Source: Crambe crambe (Eukaryota > Porifera > Demospongiae > Poecilosclerida > Crambeidae). From it: a stretch of DNA of 64,000 nucleotides. Below the pieces are notes generated by a model. That model was not told the origin of the DNA, searched no databases, and saw only the letters and a program-made list of their open reading frames with translations. Positions within the stretch are counted from its first letter, which is position 1; each line of letters begins with the position of its first letter. The DNA lies in NCBI GenBank assembly GCA_963924555.1, contig OZ004586.1:2252501-2316500 (forward strand), written 5' to 3'. Both the position numbers and the translations under genes were made by a program. This document shows, piece after piece, positions 1 through 11,245 of the stretch.

Positions 1-1775
1 TTATCTTCATTTCTTTATAAGTTGCTAAGATTCTACTACTGCTACTCACAAATTCAAGAGGTGGTTTACTAATTAGGAAATGACACTCGATAAATGTGTT
101 GCTAGACATACTTCACCACACTTGAAATAACCCTACAAATGTCCAATATTTTGTGTAATGATACATCAAACTGTGTATCGATGATGAAGAAATGGAAGTA
201 AATCGAGAATGACATTATCCACTTGTTCTCTGTCCATCAATCGAAGGTTTGACTCTGAAGGCCTGACTGCTAAAATATTATAATGTACAGGATGTATGGC
301 AGTAGATCAAAGGAGTACGTAATTATCATGATGAAAGGTCTCATGGTTGTTCATGAACAATGGCTGTAGTAGCAGGCAAGCATTTGAACATGTGTGGGCT
401 AGTGTTAGTAGTGGTAGTATGTGATATGGATTGCAGTGATCTTGCAACATGAAATTCAGAACACGAAAACATAGCTTCCTTTAAAACTAGCCCAACTCTA
501 AAGCCACAATCAAGTCCTTTGAAAGGAGGCTATGTAAATTGTATTCTGAATTTCATGTTGCCATCCACTGTAGCACTATTCTTGAAATAATCAATACAGA
601 TGTTAATAGAAAGGAATTGAAGAGTTGACCACAGTCTGATCTATATTATTTTTGATTCCTATCTGCTGGAAAATTATGTTACATATGGATTCAGCCCAGT
701 AGCTCACACCATAGGTCCATTAAATGTGTTAAAAACTGATTAGTCCTATCTGACGAGATCGTATCATATCTCATCTGTTACGGTTGTGAATTTCAGTGTT
801 TTATTTGGGAGCGTGTGCCAGTGAGCCACTACCACACATCGTGAATATGCTACATGGCGAGGGTCAGGACCACATGACACTATTCATTGACTGTTGACAC
901 TTTATCTCTCACAGTTCAAACAAATCACAGTGCTCAAAATAACAACCAGATACCATCTCAACTGTCCCTTTCTGTATCTCCTTCCTCCTTTTGCTTCTTC
1001 CTGTCCTTCTCTCGCTTCTTCTCTACCTCCTCTTCCTCTTCTTGTCCTCTCTCATCTTTCCCCTACACCTCCTCTTCCCACCTCCTTCTCCTTCCCTTCT
1101 TTGTCCTCTCCTCCTCCCCTCCTCCCTCCCTCATCCTCCCCCCCTCCCACACCAGATTAACAAGCGTGGGATGGGATCCATCTATATGTCTCAGATTGCC
1201 TGCATAAATCTTTGTGCTGACTTTCTTAGAGCTGTACTAACCGTGATCTCTAGACATTCACTTGAGCCCTTGATCATTATAACTGCTCAATTCTTAACCA
1301 AATTTATAGTTTCACAAACCATGCAGATGATCAGCTATTTGCTGGTGTTTTAAATAAATGATTGGTTAAGAATTAAGAAAATTAGAGCAGATATAGTGAA
1401 AGATCAAGGTATCAAAGTGAACGCAATAGACTTCAGTACACCAAACAAGCCCTTGATATAATAAAGACCATTATAGCTTGTGGTGAGTATGTAGCTTAGA
1501 TCACTGCTTTTCATAATGTGATTTGTGGGCTTTTGTTGCCTAACAGGGCAATTTGTGCCTGAAATATCCGTCCATTAGCCCTCAATCTCTTTCCACCCTA
1601 AACCAATTAGGGATTGCAAATTCAATCTAATGGTACCTCGTGTGTTTCGAGAGAGTACACTTGCGTCGAGGAATAGGTTCCTCGCTTATTTGTTGCCATA
1701 ATTCTTGGCTCTATCCCTTCTATGGTTTGTTTCTTTCAGAGAGGTGCTGCTATAAATTGATTCAATCGTTTCCCT
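1..1775. other. gene-free AT-rich stretch
   Basis: I see no exon with both coding character and splice signals on either strand. It contains a strongly pyrimidine-biased tract at about 960-1145. That tract gives long but meaningless Ser/Leu/Pro-rich reading frames. It also contains one copy of a dispersed repeat at about 1226-1440, whose second copy lies at about 33,540-33,740. Confidence 0.6.
1226..1440. repeat. dispersed repeat, copy 1
   Basis: The segments around 'ttgatcattata', 'gatcagct..tgctggtgttt' and 'gaaaattagagcagata' recur in the same order at about 33,540-33,740, inside a USP37 intron. The two copies are diverged by substitutions and small indels, as expected for an old interspersed repeat. 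No coding content is visible. Confidence 0.55.
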
Positions 1776-2150
1776 TTAGCATTGAGCGTATGGAAGCTGG
1801 CATTTGCTGTAGATTCTATCACATCTTTGTGCAATGCTACAAGTTGATTTAGGGGGGTTCTTTAGCATTGAGTCTATGGAAGCTGGATCTTTGTGTGTTT
1901 TTCTTGATGACACATGCTACAAGGAGGATTGAACTGTTTCCCTCTAGCATTGAGCGTATGGAAGCTGCATGGCATTTTATCACATCTTTGTGCACACATT
2001 GATGCTACAAGTTGAAGCTGGCAGTTGTTGTAAACGTTGCCACATCTTTCTTGATGACACATTTATGTTACAAGTTGATTTAGGAGGGTTGAATTGTTTT
2101 CCCTTTAGCATTGAGTGTATGGAAGCTGGCAGTTGCTGTATTCTTTGATT
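1776..2150. repeat. degenerate tandem repeat
   Basis: At least four imperfect units share the core 'agcattgagcgtatggaagc', usually followed by 'cacatctttgtg' and 'gctacaagttga'. Cores lie near 1780, 1865, 1945 and 2105. Unit length varies from about 80 to 160 bp, so this is an old rearranged minisatellite. Confidence 0.75.
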
Positions 2151-2379
2151 TGTCGATGACATGTTTATACGGGGAGAGGAGAAACATTCAATGTTTTTAA
2201 AGTTTGATATGTTACATAGAAAGCCATGGGTATTGCATCAATAGAGAACAAGTTCCCTTAGATGGCATTGCGCTGAGTTTAGCTAGGATTGCAAGATCTT
2301 ACGTGGTTTGTATTAGATCATTTTGAGTTTGTTATTAATGTGATTAGTTTGGTGAGGGAAGAATCCATACATACTAGAG

Positions 2380-2765
2380 AGTGTTACATTCCCTCATGGC
2401 TGCATGGGGACCATGGGGACCATGGTTAGGTGGGACCCTATTTACTGCCCGTAATGAACCACCATTATCTCATTAAGTTCTCTTAATGGGGTCGCCAAAT
2501 TCCCTTATATGGATGAGTGGTGCTAGGTACTCCTTCATAATGCTTCAAGGGTCCCTTATATGAATGAGTGATCATCATAATTATGTACTACACTATGCTT
2601 CATTACCACATAATGGGTCACCAATTAACCTCCCTACTATGGATAGGCAGGTGGTCATTGCATGTATGTACTACACCATGGGTCACCAACTTCCCTAATA
2701 TGGATATAGGTGGTCATCTCATGTACTACACCATCTTCCCTTATAAGTATATGGGTTGGCACTGA
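2380..2765. repeat. degenerate tandem repeat
   Basis: The phrases 'tcccttatatgg', 'gtactacaccatg' and 'ggtcaccaa' recur several times in loosely periodic order. No protein-coding signal is convincing. I read this as a decayed tandem array. Confidence 0.5.
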
Positions 2766-3668
2766 CAAACATATGACTCCTTTACCATGCTTCCCTTAAA
2801 AGATCTAGCCATGCCTCAAGGTTCTCTTATGGATCACCACAACTTGCCTTATGAGTGATGGACAAATCACCTTTAGTTCGTAATCTTCTTACCGTGATCT
2901 GGATAGAGGACCTGTACCTTTTGCTATCATAGAATATGACTCTTCTTTTGGTCAGGCATGGTAATCATTCTGATATGTGTTATTGACCCCTGACCCCTCT
3001 ACTTCCTTGGTTGGACATAGCAATTAAAGCAAAGCCTTTGATACGCATGCCAGCCAGCACCAGCCCCATTGACAATTTTCCATCCACGTGCCAGCCAGCA
3101 CTATCCCCAGCCCCTTAACAATTTTCCATCCAACTTGGCATGAGAATTATAATTCACTCTTACCTAATAAATAACACGAGCAAAGAAAATGATGTTCCAA
3201 CAAAAACAAACGTGACTATGTGACTTAGCAAGTACAATAATAATTATGTCTTAAAAGTGTGTGAAATAAGAATGCTTGTCTGTATCCCTCGTTGGTTGCT
3301 AGTGCAGATCAAGTTACGCTAATCTCCAATTAACACTTTACCCGACACAATGTAATTAGCTTTGTGGTTTCTTCACAGGTAGAACTAACAATAAAGTGCA
3401 TTATGTGATATTGTGTGATGGGATTAGGCGATTAGCACTGTCTGGCACATTAATTTGACCTTGCTGGGTTAATTCCAGGAATTGTGACAAAGAAATCCTT
3501 GCATAGTGAGAAAAATTTTCAGGAAAAAAAAAACGACGGCTAACATTTTGCCTAATTTTCATGGGATGAAATATTCATGGCTTCAAAGTGTGGACCGTAA
3601 TTATTTTTATGTATCAATTTTTTCGTAACCATGAAATCCTACTGCATGACCCCATGACCTTTTCCTTT

Positions 3669-3836
3669 AGTGTCAAATCCCATCGGGTGCTATTTAATGT
3701 TACATCATCAAAGAGACGGGCCATTCCACACTGACATCTTTTGATGTGGTTAGTGTCAAATCCCATCAGGTATTTAATGTTACATCATCAAAGAGATGGG
3801 CCATTCCACTGGCATCTTTCGATGTGGTATTTATAT
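3669..3836. repeat. two-copy tandem duplication
   Basis: Two units of about 80-85 bp are nearly identical. Each contains 'gtgtcaaatcccatc', 'tttaatgttacatcatcaaa' and 'gggccattccac'. A smaller two-copy duplication with the core 'gccagccagca' lies just upstream at about 3050-3135. Confidence 0.8.
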
Positions 3837-4439
3837 ACATCCTCATTATTCTTTTTCCTCTCTTTCTTTATACATGCAGAAAAAGACGTCGAGTTTGAGC
3901 AGTTCAGTTCCAAGTAAGTCAAGAGAAACCTTTCTAATCAGCTAATCATCAATAAAATTAATAACAGGGGTCCAGCCAGTTTCCCCTCATTATTATAGCT
4001 ATCCAGTTGATTTTACCTCATTCCTACATGGGATTAATCAGGGCAATATTGATCGCATGTGTATGTATGCATAGATAGTATATTACCGCCCCGGGATTGG
4101 AAACGGAACCAATTCCACGGGCAATCCGTGTTATGAAGTCAACGCGCGCGCGCTTAAATCTAATAATTATTACAGAACATACAGTGATAATGTGCAATAC
4201 ATACAGTGCATGCTACTAGTGATGTGATGGACTCTTCTTCCTCTCCTTATTCATCAGTCGAGAAGGCTACTACACAATAATTATACTACACAATATAATA
4301 ATTACTTTCTGGCTCAGATAGATTTGCATGCACAAGTAAGTGATCACAAAAATTGATGCAGAGTTGCTAATCTATATAATAATGTGCTTGTCAGTGCGTA
4401 CATACGCACTAAGTCACATTATGTCAAGGTATGCATCAC

Positions 4440-4552
4440 AGTTAATAATTGAGAAAGAAAAAGAAAAAACCTAATTGATTTGGGGCTCGAACCTGAGTCC
4501 TCGGACCTCGCCGGCCAACCCACTACTGCATGACTACAACGGCAATGCTATC
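4440..4552 (-). repeat. possible tRNA-derived SINE
   Basis: On the minus strand the sequence contains 'ggttcgagccc', a match to the pol III B-box consensus. A G-rich A-box-like segment lies about 40 bp before it, and a T-rich stretch that could act as a pol III terminator follows. It does not fold as a complete tRNA by eye, since the acceptor arms do not pair. It is therefore a weak SINE call and not a tRNA gene. Confidence 0.35.
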
Positions 4553-4570
4553 AATGTTTGATTTTTTTAA

Positions 4571-4975
4571 AGGTATTGCAAATCAGATATGCTATTGTTG
4601 TTTTTTTGGTATAGTTTTTTGTTTTTGACTGAATTCTGATAAGATAACACCAAAAGAGAAACAAATAAGGGACAAACAAAAAACAAAAACAGATCAGATA
4701 TGCTGGGTTTTTTTTTTTTGTTTTGTTTTTGATTGAATTCTGATGATCATGATTGTGACCAAAAGAGGGACAAACAAAAAAACAAGTGAACAGAAACCAA
4801 AAGAAAAACAAAATAATTTTGCAGATCAGATATGCTGTTTTTTTTTTGTTGTTTTTTTTGATTGAATTCTGATGATATGAAACCAAAAGACAAACAAACA
4901 AGGGACAAGCAAAAAACAAGTGAACAAAAATCAAAAGAAAGATAAAATAAAACAACAAAAACACAACAGCAGTAA
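4571..4975. repeat. three-unit tandem repeat, about 120 bp each
   Basis: Each unit begins near 'agatcagatatgctg', runs through a poly-T block, then 'gattgaattctgat' and an A-rich 'accaaaag..aaacaa' block. Units start near 4573, 4692 and 4823. Reading frames across it are low-complexity (Lys/Asn/Phe) and not protein genes. Confidence 0.8.
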
Positions 4976-4984
4976 AATAAAGAC

Positions 4985-5203
4985 CATCCAGTTCAGGGGG
5001 CAGGGTCGCAGCCATAAACTTGCATTCCCATGCCGAAGAGCAATGGCGACATGCCCGAAAAGGTGCTTGGTGGACGAGGTGGCATCATCCTCAACGAGGC
5101 CACCTAGAGTTTCAGCCACAAGCGGGATAAATTCAACTCCCACAGAGTAGCAAGATGAGAGATGGGAAGTCAGCTTGTGACGAATATGCGCATACTTAGA
5201 CAT
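4985..5203 (-). pseudogene. retroelement reverse-transcriptase C-terminal remnant
   Basis: The minus strand encodes a peptide of about 70 residues containing 'FIPLVAETLGG', 'KHLFGHVAIALRHGNASLW' and a final 'RPCP'. This resembles the C-terminal end of polyproteins of LINE/DIRS-type retroelements in invertebrates, where a '(V/L)PLV.E.LGG...' segment follows the RT/RNase H region. No upstream RT motif is visible, so it is a broken fragment. It lies inside the 4,070-7,442 element. The family match is from memory. Confidence 0.5.
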
Positions 5204-5234
5204 GACTGCGCATGCTCAGATTTAAATACAATGG

Positions 5235-5475
5235 CGCGAAATTCAGGGAGAGAGAGGCAGAGTTGAAGTTCAGAAACTAGAAGATCAAGGGAGAGAGAGA
5301 GGCAAAGAAGTCAGAGAGCACATTTCACTGAAGATGAAAGAGCAAGGGAGAGAGAGGGAGAGAAGTCGAAGAACACACTTGACAGAAGATGAAAGAGCAA
5401 GAGAAAGAGAGAGGTACAGAGTGAAGGAGAGAAGGGAGAGAGAGAGAGAGAGTATTAGGAGAAAACTAACAGGGA
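5235..5475. repeat. GA-rich minisatellite
   Basis: Purine-rich units of about 60 bp repeat with the cores 'gagagagag', 'gaagatgaaagagcaagg' and 'agagaagt'. No gene is seen. The array lies within the large TIR element. Confidence 0.7.
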
Positions 5476-6219
5476 AGAACAAAGACATATAGGCTAGGTG
5501 CTAATGAAACAAGCAGCACCTTGGGCCCATTGTCAAGTTTGAGGTTTGCAAGTGAAGCTCTCAACTGCTGTCACAATGGACTAGCTACCTCTTACTGATT
5601 ATCCTTCTGCACTTAAAGAACTGTTTACTGGTTAAAATGAAATTTGGGACAACTTGGAATTGATCACTAAAAGGATTTACTCCAGTTGAGAAATGGATTG
5701 AGTAACTAGCTAGCTATGTTGCACGTGAGAAAATCAATCCTTATGCAAACACTTGCAACCCTCTATTGCAGGTTGTGGTACTTAATAAAGTCAGACTCAC
5801 TACAGATTAATGCATGTGAAAAGGGAGAATAAACTCAAGCGTACAAGTTAAAATCAAAATATTTGCACAATTAAATCTCGCTTAAAGTTTGCACATTACA
5901 ATTAGTGGAATCTGACATGATAATGCCCTTGCAATAGTCTCAAATAGACCTTTACTTGACATGCATAACTTGTACCCTTCATATAATTATGTCACTGGTA
6001 GCCACTCACTGCCAGTGAGTGGACACACACACATTCCGTGTGTAGAGTTTTTGCGGACGCAGGCATGCGCAGAGTTTCTGCGGGTACTCGCTAGTAATAT
6101 AATATTATACCATCAAAATTATCAATGAACTTCAATGCCAAGATGCAGTCATCAGAGTTACCAACACAATTTTGCTGGAATCAATCCGGCACAGTTACTA
6201 GAGAGACACAGGAGCTGCA

Positions 6220-6832
6220 TAGTCTCGCGGGCCCGACCCTTTACCAACCGCGAGGGAAGGAAAGAGTCTGGTCAAATCCAATACATGATCTTGTTTCAAT
6301 TGCCCAAAGATTTGGTGGGGGGCATGCGCAAAACGTCACGATACGTCACGGCTCTCAAACAGATTTTTTCGCGCGTGCACTTACAGAGTAGTCCTAGAGT
6401 TTAGTCATGTCATAGATATATCTATGGTCATGTTAATGAGCTGCTTGCTTGTATGTAGAGATCTCATTGGTGATCATAGGAAAAAGAAAAGGCTGCATGG
6501 TCCAGGGTGTGCATCAGCCAAAGAACTGCTCCAGGTACTTGCAGGAGTTGCACTGGAAAAATGTCCGACACTTTCTGACCAGAAAGCTGTTTCCAAGCCT
6601 CCTCCCACTCTCTTGAATAGCCGCCTCCAGTCTGTAATCATATTCCTGCTCAGCCATGTAGCGCTAAGAAATCCAGAGCGCAGATTTTTCCTAAATTCGT
6701 GATGTATAATAACGTCATAGTCGTGCCCCTCCTTCCGAAGATTGCTGACTGTGCACAACAAGATCGTGTATTGGATTTGACCAGACTCTTTCCTTCCCTC
6801 GCGGTTGGTAAAGGGTCTGGCCCGCGAGACTA
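6220..6832. mobile_element. Mutator-like MITE, copy 1 (613 bp)
   Basis: The ends are TAGTCTCGCGGGCC...GGCCCGCGAGACTA. The terminal inverted repeat runs about 75 bp with only two or three mismatches. The element is bounded by a perfect 9-bp direct repeat, ggagctgca, at 6211-6219 and 6833-6841. Long TIRs with 9-bp target duplications are the hallmark of Mutator-like (MULE) elements. Nothing inside encodes a transposase, so this is non-autonomous. A shorter copy with its own 9-bp duplication lies at 48,629-49,114. Confidence 0.9.
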
Positions 6833-7442
6833 GGAGCTGCAATGCTGGAACAATTTTTAGGGTCATGTTGCAATCTATAAATGATATTGACACTATTGAT
6901 CATTTAATACTGGCATGAACTGTGGAGTGACCAGGATATCTGGAATGGAGTGCAGCAGTGGAGGTTACATGACTATTACTTTCTTGTACATAGCCGATGT
7001 TTCCTTCCTCCCATGAGTGCTCAAGTAATTGGTTTATATTTTCACCATTAATGCAGTAACATGTATCTAATGCCACTCATTCTATAAAAGAAGGATGACT
7101 CTACTCACAAAACTAGATAATAAGCACAAACCTAAGTTATGAAGACTACCATTCCCCCGACAAATTTTCTTCTAGTTTTCTATATCGCTAAAGTGTGGAA
7201 TTTAGCCATTATACTAGTAGGAATAATTGAAATTGTGGATGCAAATTATAAATACTAACCGCCGCTTGCAGTTTCCCTGTGAAAGAGCAGCCACACGCCT
7301 CCTAGCGGACCGCTGCAGCCCGTTGCTACCCACGTAACTAGGTAAGTTTCTTGGTCGCAAACCATAACACGGAGTGCCCGCGGAATTTTCAATTAGCCTA
7401 TGCTACCGTTTCCAATCCCGGGGCGGTAATATACTATCTATG

Positions 7443-9088
7443 ATGTATGTCTGAACAATTTCCCCTGGACAGGATGGTTTGGGAAAATGGAAGCAACAAG
7501 CTTAGGAATTCCCCAATCTTGTCACATAGTATTTATATCGTTTGAAATTGATGGCTTCAGTTTCTGGTTTAATTTCCTGTGTTAATTGGATGGGGACCAG
7601 TGCCTCTGACCTGATACTTAACTGATTGGCACCTATTATGTAATGTTCTCAAGGCTTCTTGTTGTCTATGCATATTGTTACAGTGCAACATCTGGTAAAG
7701 TATCATTGATCCAACAATCTGGGGTACGGCATGGTCCAACAATCTGGTAAAGTATCACCAAGTTTAAAAGTGCACTTTGATCTGATTAATTAGTTGCCAG
7801 CAGTAGTAGCAATAGTGGAGTTTGACCTGGCATCACTTTATGATGTTGCATTAATTGGGAACCACATAAAGGGCTCTATAGAGCCTATATAGCTACTGTA
7901 TAGTTTCATAGGGAGTCAAAGAAGGCCAGAATAGACTAGAGGTATTCTTATCAGAAGGATGCTTTCTTTAGAAGGTAGTCAAACAGCTGAAGAGTAAGGC
8001 TAGAGAAGGTAGTCAAACAGCTGAAGAGTAGGGCTAGGGCTAGGGCAACAGCTGAAGAGTAGGGGTGGTCTGTTTTAACATGACCATGAAATTATTATCG
8101 CTGTGAAAATTAACAGTAGTAGCTAAAGAAAACAAAGCCCTTCATAAGTAGCAAGATATGCAGGAAGTAGTAGCACACAGAACTGCCCATAACCAGTGGG
8201 AAGATTATCTCTTAAGGTACTCTTTACTCGGACAAGGGAGTGCATTGCCCTTAAGTTGCTTTATATAGACTTTTTCGTCTTCATTACATGGTCTCCATTA
8301 ATAGATTGGCTATTAATTTTATAGTGGAGGAGTCTTTATTGCTGACTTATATAAGGAACACTTGGTGCTCTTAAGTTGCATAATATTATGCCTGAAGCTA
8401 CACAAATTTGCACACAAACTGTAGCACAGAAATCAAATATTTCACTCGTCCTGTTTTCATGCTATACTGGAAATCATCGGGGGGGGGGAGGTCAAGGGAG
8501 AGTATTTATTTATATCCCACGAATCAAAGCTTAAAGAGAGTATGAGTATTTATATCCCATGAATCAAAGCTTAAAGTCGTAACTACACGAGATGCACTGG
8601 CCAACATTCTCTGATGCAGTGATAAAGAAAATCTCACATTTTCATGGGTTTCGTTTACTCAGCACTGTAATATAATAACAGGGATAGCCGTTATGGTAGA
8701 GAAGTGGTACATACCTTGATGCTTTGTGAGTGTCTTGTACATAGAGTAAAATCACCATTTCCTTGTTGGAGCTCCTTCTGTTGTTACAGTGAAACCTTAC
8801 ACTTACCATATTCTGAGACCACCACCACCACCTCTCCAGAGTCTCCCCTAGCTGTACTTCCAAACAGGGTGCTTAAGTATATTCGTGAGAATATAATTCA
8901 ATTAGTGCCATAAACCCAGCCCACTTTCTTTGAAGTTCCTGTGTTTAGTATACTGGGAAACACTGCCTCCACTTGGTTATAATCATGTCCCAAATACATT
9001 GATTTTGACCTCTGTAAAGACCACATTTTGGCTCAGAGGTGGTTGTATTTATTATTAAAATCATTGTGTTCCTTTTTTTCCCTTCTAG
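7443..9088. other. gene-free stretch with small tandem repeats
   Basis: No exon is recognisable, although the upstream exons of the gene ending at 10,634 should lie in or before this stretch. Small duplications are visible. 'ccaacaatctgg' repeats at 7690-7760, 'gtcaaacagctgaagagta' at 7970-8066, and 'tatatccca.gaatcaaagc' at 8505-8580. A short G-run lies at 8479. Confidence 0.5.
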
Positions 9089-10634
9089 TTCCATGGTTCC
9101 TAATGGTCTTTACCAGCAAAAGGATGAGTCAGGTGTAACCTCTAGCACCCACTTTACAGCCAACACCCTCTCTGATTACAACACCCTAGGAGAGAGGGAT
9201 TACGAAGTCGTGGATGTTGCTGACAGCAACAAACGAGACTACCATCACCTCCAGCGTCCGTCCCCTCCCATGGTACCCAATGGACGCAACGCCACTTTCA
9301 GTTTCATACCTCCAAAACAGGCCTTTCATAGCATGAGTACGCTAACCTCACAAACAGGCGGGACTAAAGGAACCACGAGGGACCCAGTCCAGCAGGAAGG
9401 GCTACAAACAAGTAGGGTGTACAGCAAGAGTGCGAGCGAGGGACCAGATGGTCACCTCTATCGGGAGCTGGAGGACGTATCACCGAACCCTGACACCAGA
9501 CCTGGGGGTCATGTCGGAGACATATACAGATCACCTACTCTGCCGCCGAATAGCGCTAATAGCGCTCACCTGTTCAACGAAGGCGGGATCAGTTTCGATA
9601 ACCCCAACGAGTCCCTGTATTCGCCCTCGTTTGAAGCCTCACAGCTTAGTAGGGTCCAGCCGGGGGGACTGGAGAACATGCCCGAAACAGGCACCATGTT
9701 TGTTGAACCATCTCGTCCCACTGCATTTCCGGTCCACAAGTACGAGAAGATACAAGATGGGTCAGACCCTCAATACGAGACTCCCATCATTACACGGAAG
9801 AAGAATGGACCTTCAACTTCTTCTCCGATCACCAACAAGACTAATAATGGTGGTGAGATTCGTCCAAGGACTAGCTCAGGTGCTCGCTACGAGACTGAAG
9901 TACAGCCAAGTTTCGTTCCCGAGAATCCATACCATAAACTGGTCAGGCTCTCCGAGGACAACGGGACACCGAAAAATGGTTCCAGCCCTGCTGTTAATCC
10001 TGCTGTCTATTCGGAGTTAAGCTCTGCTTCCTTGAATCTAAAGACGTCGGCAAATGAAAGTATGTCTTCTCAAACTACAGATTCAGAAATAACAACTATT
10101 GATGAAAAACCTGGTAACTTCCCTGAAAAATTTAGCGTGTTATTTCCATTATCGTTGCCTGCTGATTTATCGAATGGCTTCACGAGTCCTATCTACAGAC
10201 CTCCTGATATTACCACGCCCACTGAGTCTATGTCTGCATACAGAACACGTTCACAGGAAGAGAAAGGAGCAGTGAACACTGAAGCTTTCAAGTCTCCCCA
10301 TGGGGTAGATTCTCCCACCAAAGTGAATGAAGTTCCTCATCACGCTAGCGTAAGGAGAAACATTTCGGAAGACAGACCGGCAACAAGTAGCCACAATGTA
10401 CTGCAGAATTTGCAGAGAAGGGCATGGAGTGAGGAAAGAAGCAGTGGTTCTCCAAATGTTGCTAAGAGCTCCAGTTTAACCATGACGACTAAGCCTCAGA
10501 ATCGCACGCTGAATGAACACCAACAAGGTCAGAGGCTGCAGTCATCGAATGTTCCGAAAGTGTACAAGGACTTGAGAGTGAATGGTCTGGACCCACGGGT
10601 GGGGGAATTCATGAGATCAAAAACAACTGTGTAG
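9089..10634 (+). CDS. terminal exon: tyrosine-motif-rich, probable receptor tail
   Basis: This is an open exon of about 514 codons preceded by a strong acceptor (pyrimidine tract then AG at 9087-9088). It must be entered in phase 2. The sequence is hydrophilic, rich in Ser, Pro, Thr and Asn, with no domain I recognise. About a dozen tyrosines sit in short SH2/PTB-type contexts: YHHL, YREL, YHKL, YSEL, VYSK, KYEK, QYET, RYET, IYRS, IYRP and NPY. It ends in TTV, which fits a class I PDZ ligand. Together these features suggest the cytoplasmic tail of a membrane receptor or a phosphotyrosine scaffold. The upstream exons (signal peptide, ectodomain, membrane segment) could not be found, so the receptor role is inference. 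It is convergent with the Ig receptor at 11,246-13,492. Confidence 0.65.
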
Positions 10635-11245
10635 GTAACAATCCACCCCCTAATAATGTTCTTATTTCTGTTGTATTTACTGTATCATAATATTATAATT
10701 TTTTTTCATGAAATTCAAATTTTATTTTTTCTGTTGCATTATTTTTGTTTATTTCCCCTGCTTACTATTGTGTGTGTGTTCATTATGAATGCATCTCTTC
10801 ACAATTATTGTGTATAGCACTAATTATTAGCTGCATTGTGTCAATGACAACTGTAGATATGTCATCCATTTTTCAAGTACAAGGATTAATATTGATTAAT
10901 TTTTTTTTCCCCTTCAATTCTACAATAATGAAATCAAATCGCCCTGCAATGAGACCACGGCCATTTTTCTGTTGATGCTGCTCTCCCATGCCCCAACAGC
11001 ATCCCCTGTTAGTAAATAAGCCACACCTAAAGAGAGCACCTCCCTTCCATTAAGGGTAGCCCAATTCATGATTACTGATTCATATCATAACTTATTGTAA
11101 TGGTTGACCATGCTATCATTAGAAGATAATGACTGTCTACTGGTATGATAAATACATCATGTGAAAGTACTACTTGGCTAGTGGCTATAATACTTATGAC
11201 TACTAAAATGAGGTACACAACTTAATCTAGCTGTAAGTATCAAAG
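10635..11245. other. intergenic, convergent 3' ends
   Basis: This is the AT-rich spacer between the stop codons of two convergent genes. No gene or clear repeat is seen. Confidence 0.5.

Larger units (their letters stand above)
4070..7442. mobile_element. 3.4-kb DNA element with terminal inverted repeats
   Basis: The left end starts 'catagatagtatattaccgc' and continues with 'cccgggattggaaacgg'. The right end is its exact reverse complement over about 37 bp. A second conserved block ('aattcc.cgggca.tccgtg') follows a short diverged gap on both sides. The 7-bp sequence 'atgtatg' flanks both ends and is a plausible target-site duplication, although it is simple sequence. No transposase is recognisable. 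The interior holds tandem repeats, a reverse-transcriptase-type remnant and a nested MULE-like MITE. It is probably non-autonomous. Confidence 0.7.

Noticed and set aside
887..1353. Three overlapping + strand frames rich in Ser, Leu and Pro
   Set aside because: They come from a one-strand pyrimidine tract. No splice context, domain or consistent codon pattern.
3882..3916. 35-bp possible exon (acceptor 'catgcag', donor 'aagtaagt')
   Set aside because: Consensus-like sites surround a short open stretch, but no neighbouring exon or homology supports it.
4440..4552. A tRNA gene on the minus strand
   Set aside because: A B-box-like word is present but acceptor, D and anticodon arms do not pair. 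I kept it only as a weak SINE candidate.
4551..5015. 154-codon minus-strand Phe/Lys-rich frame
   Set aside because: It is a read through three tandem A/T-rich repeat units.
8030..8066. 'tagggctagggctaggg' resembling telomere repeats (also near 34,797)
   Set aside because: The unit is GGGCTA in a few copies only, not TTAGGG, and it is part of a local tandem duplication.
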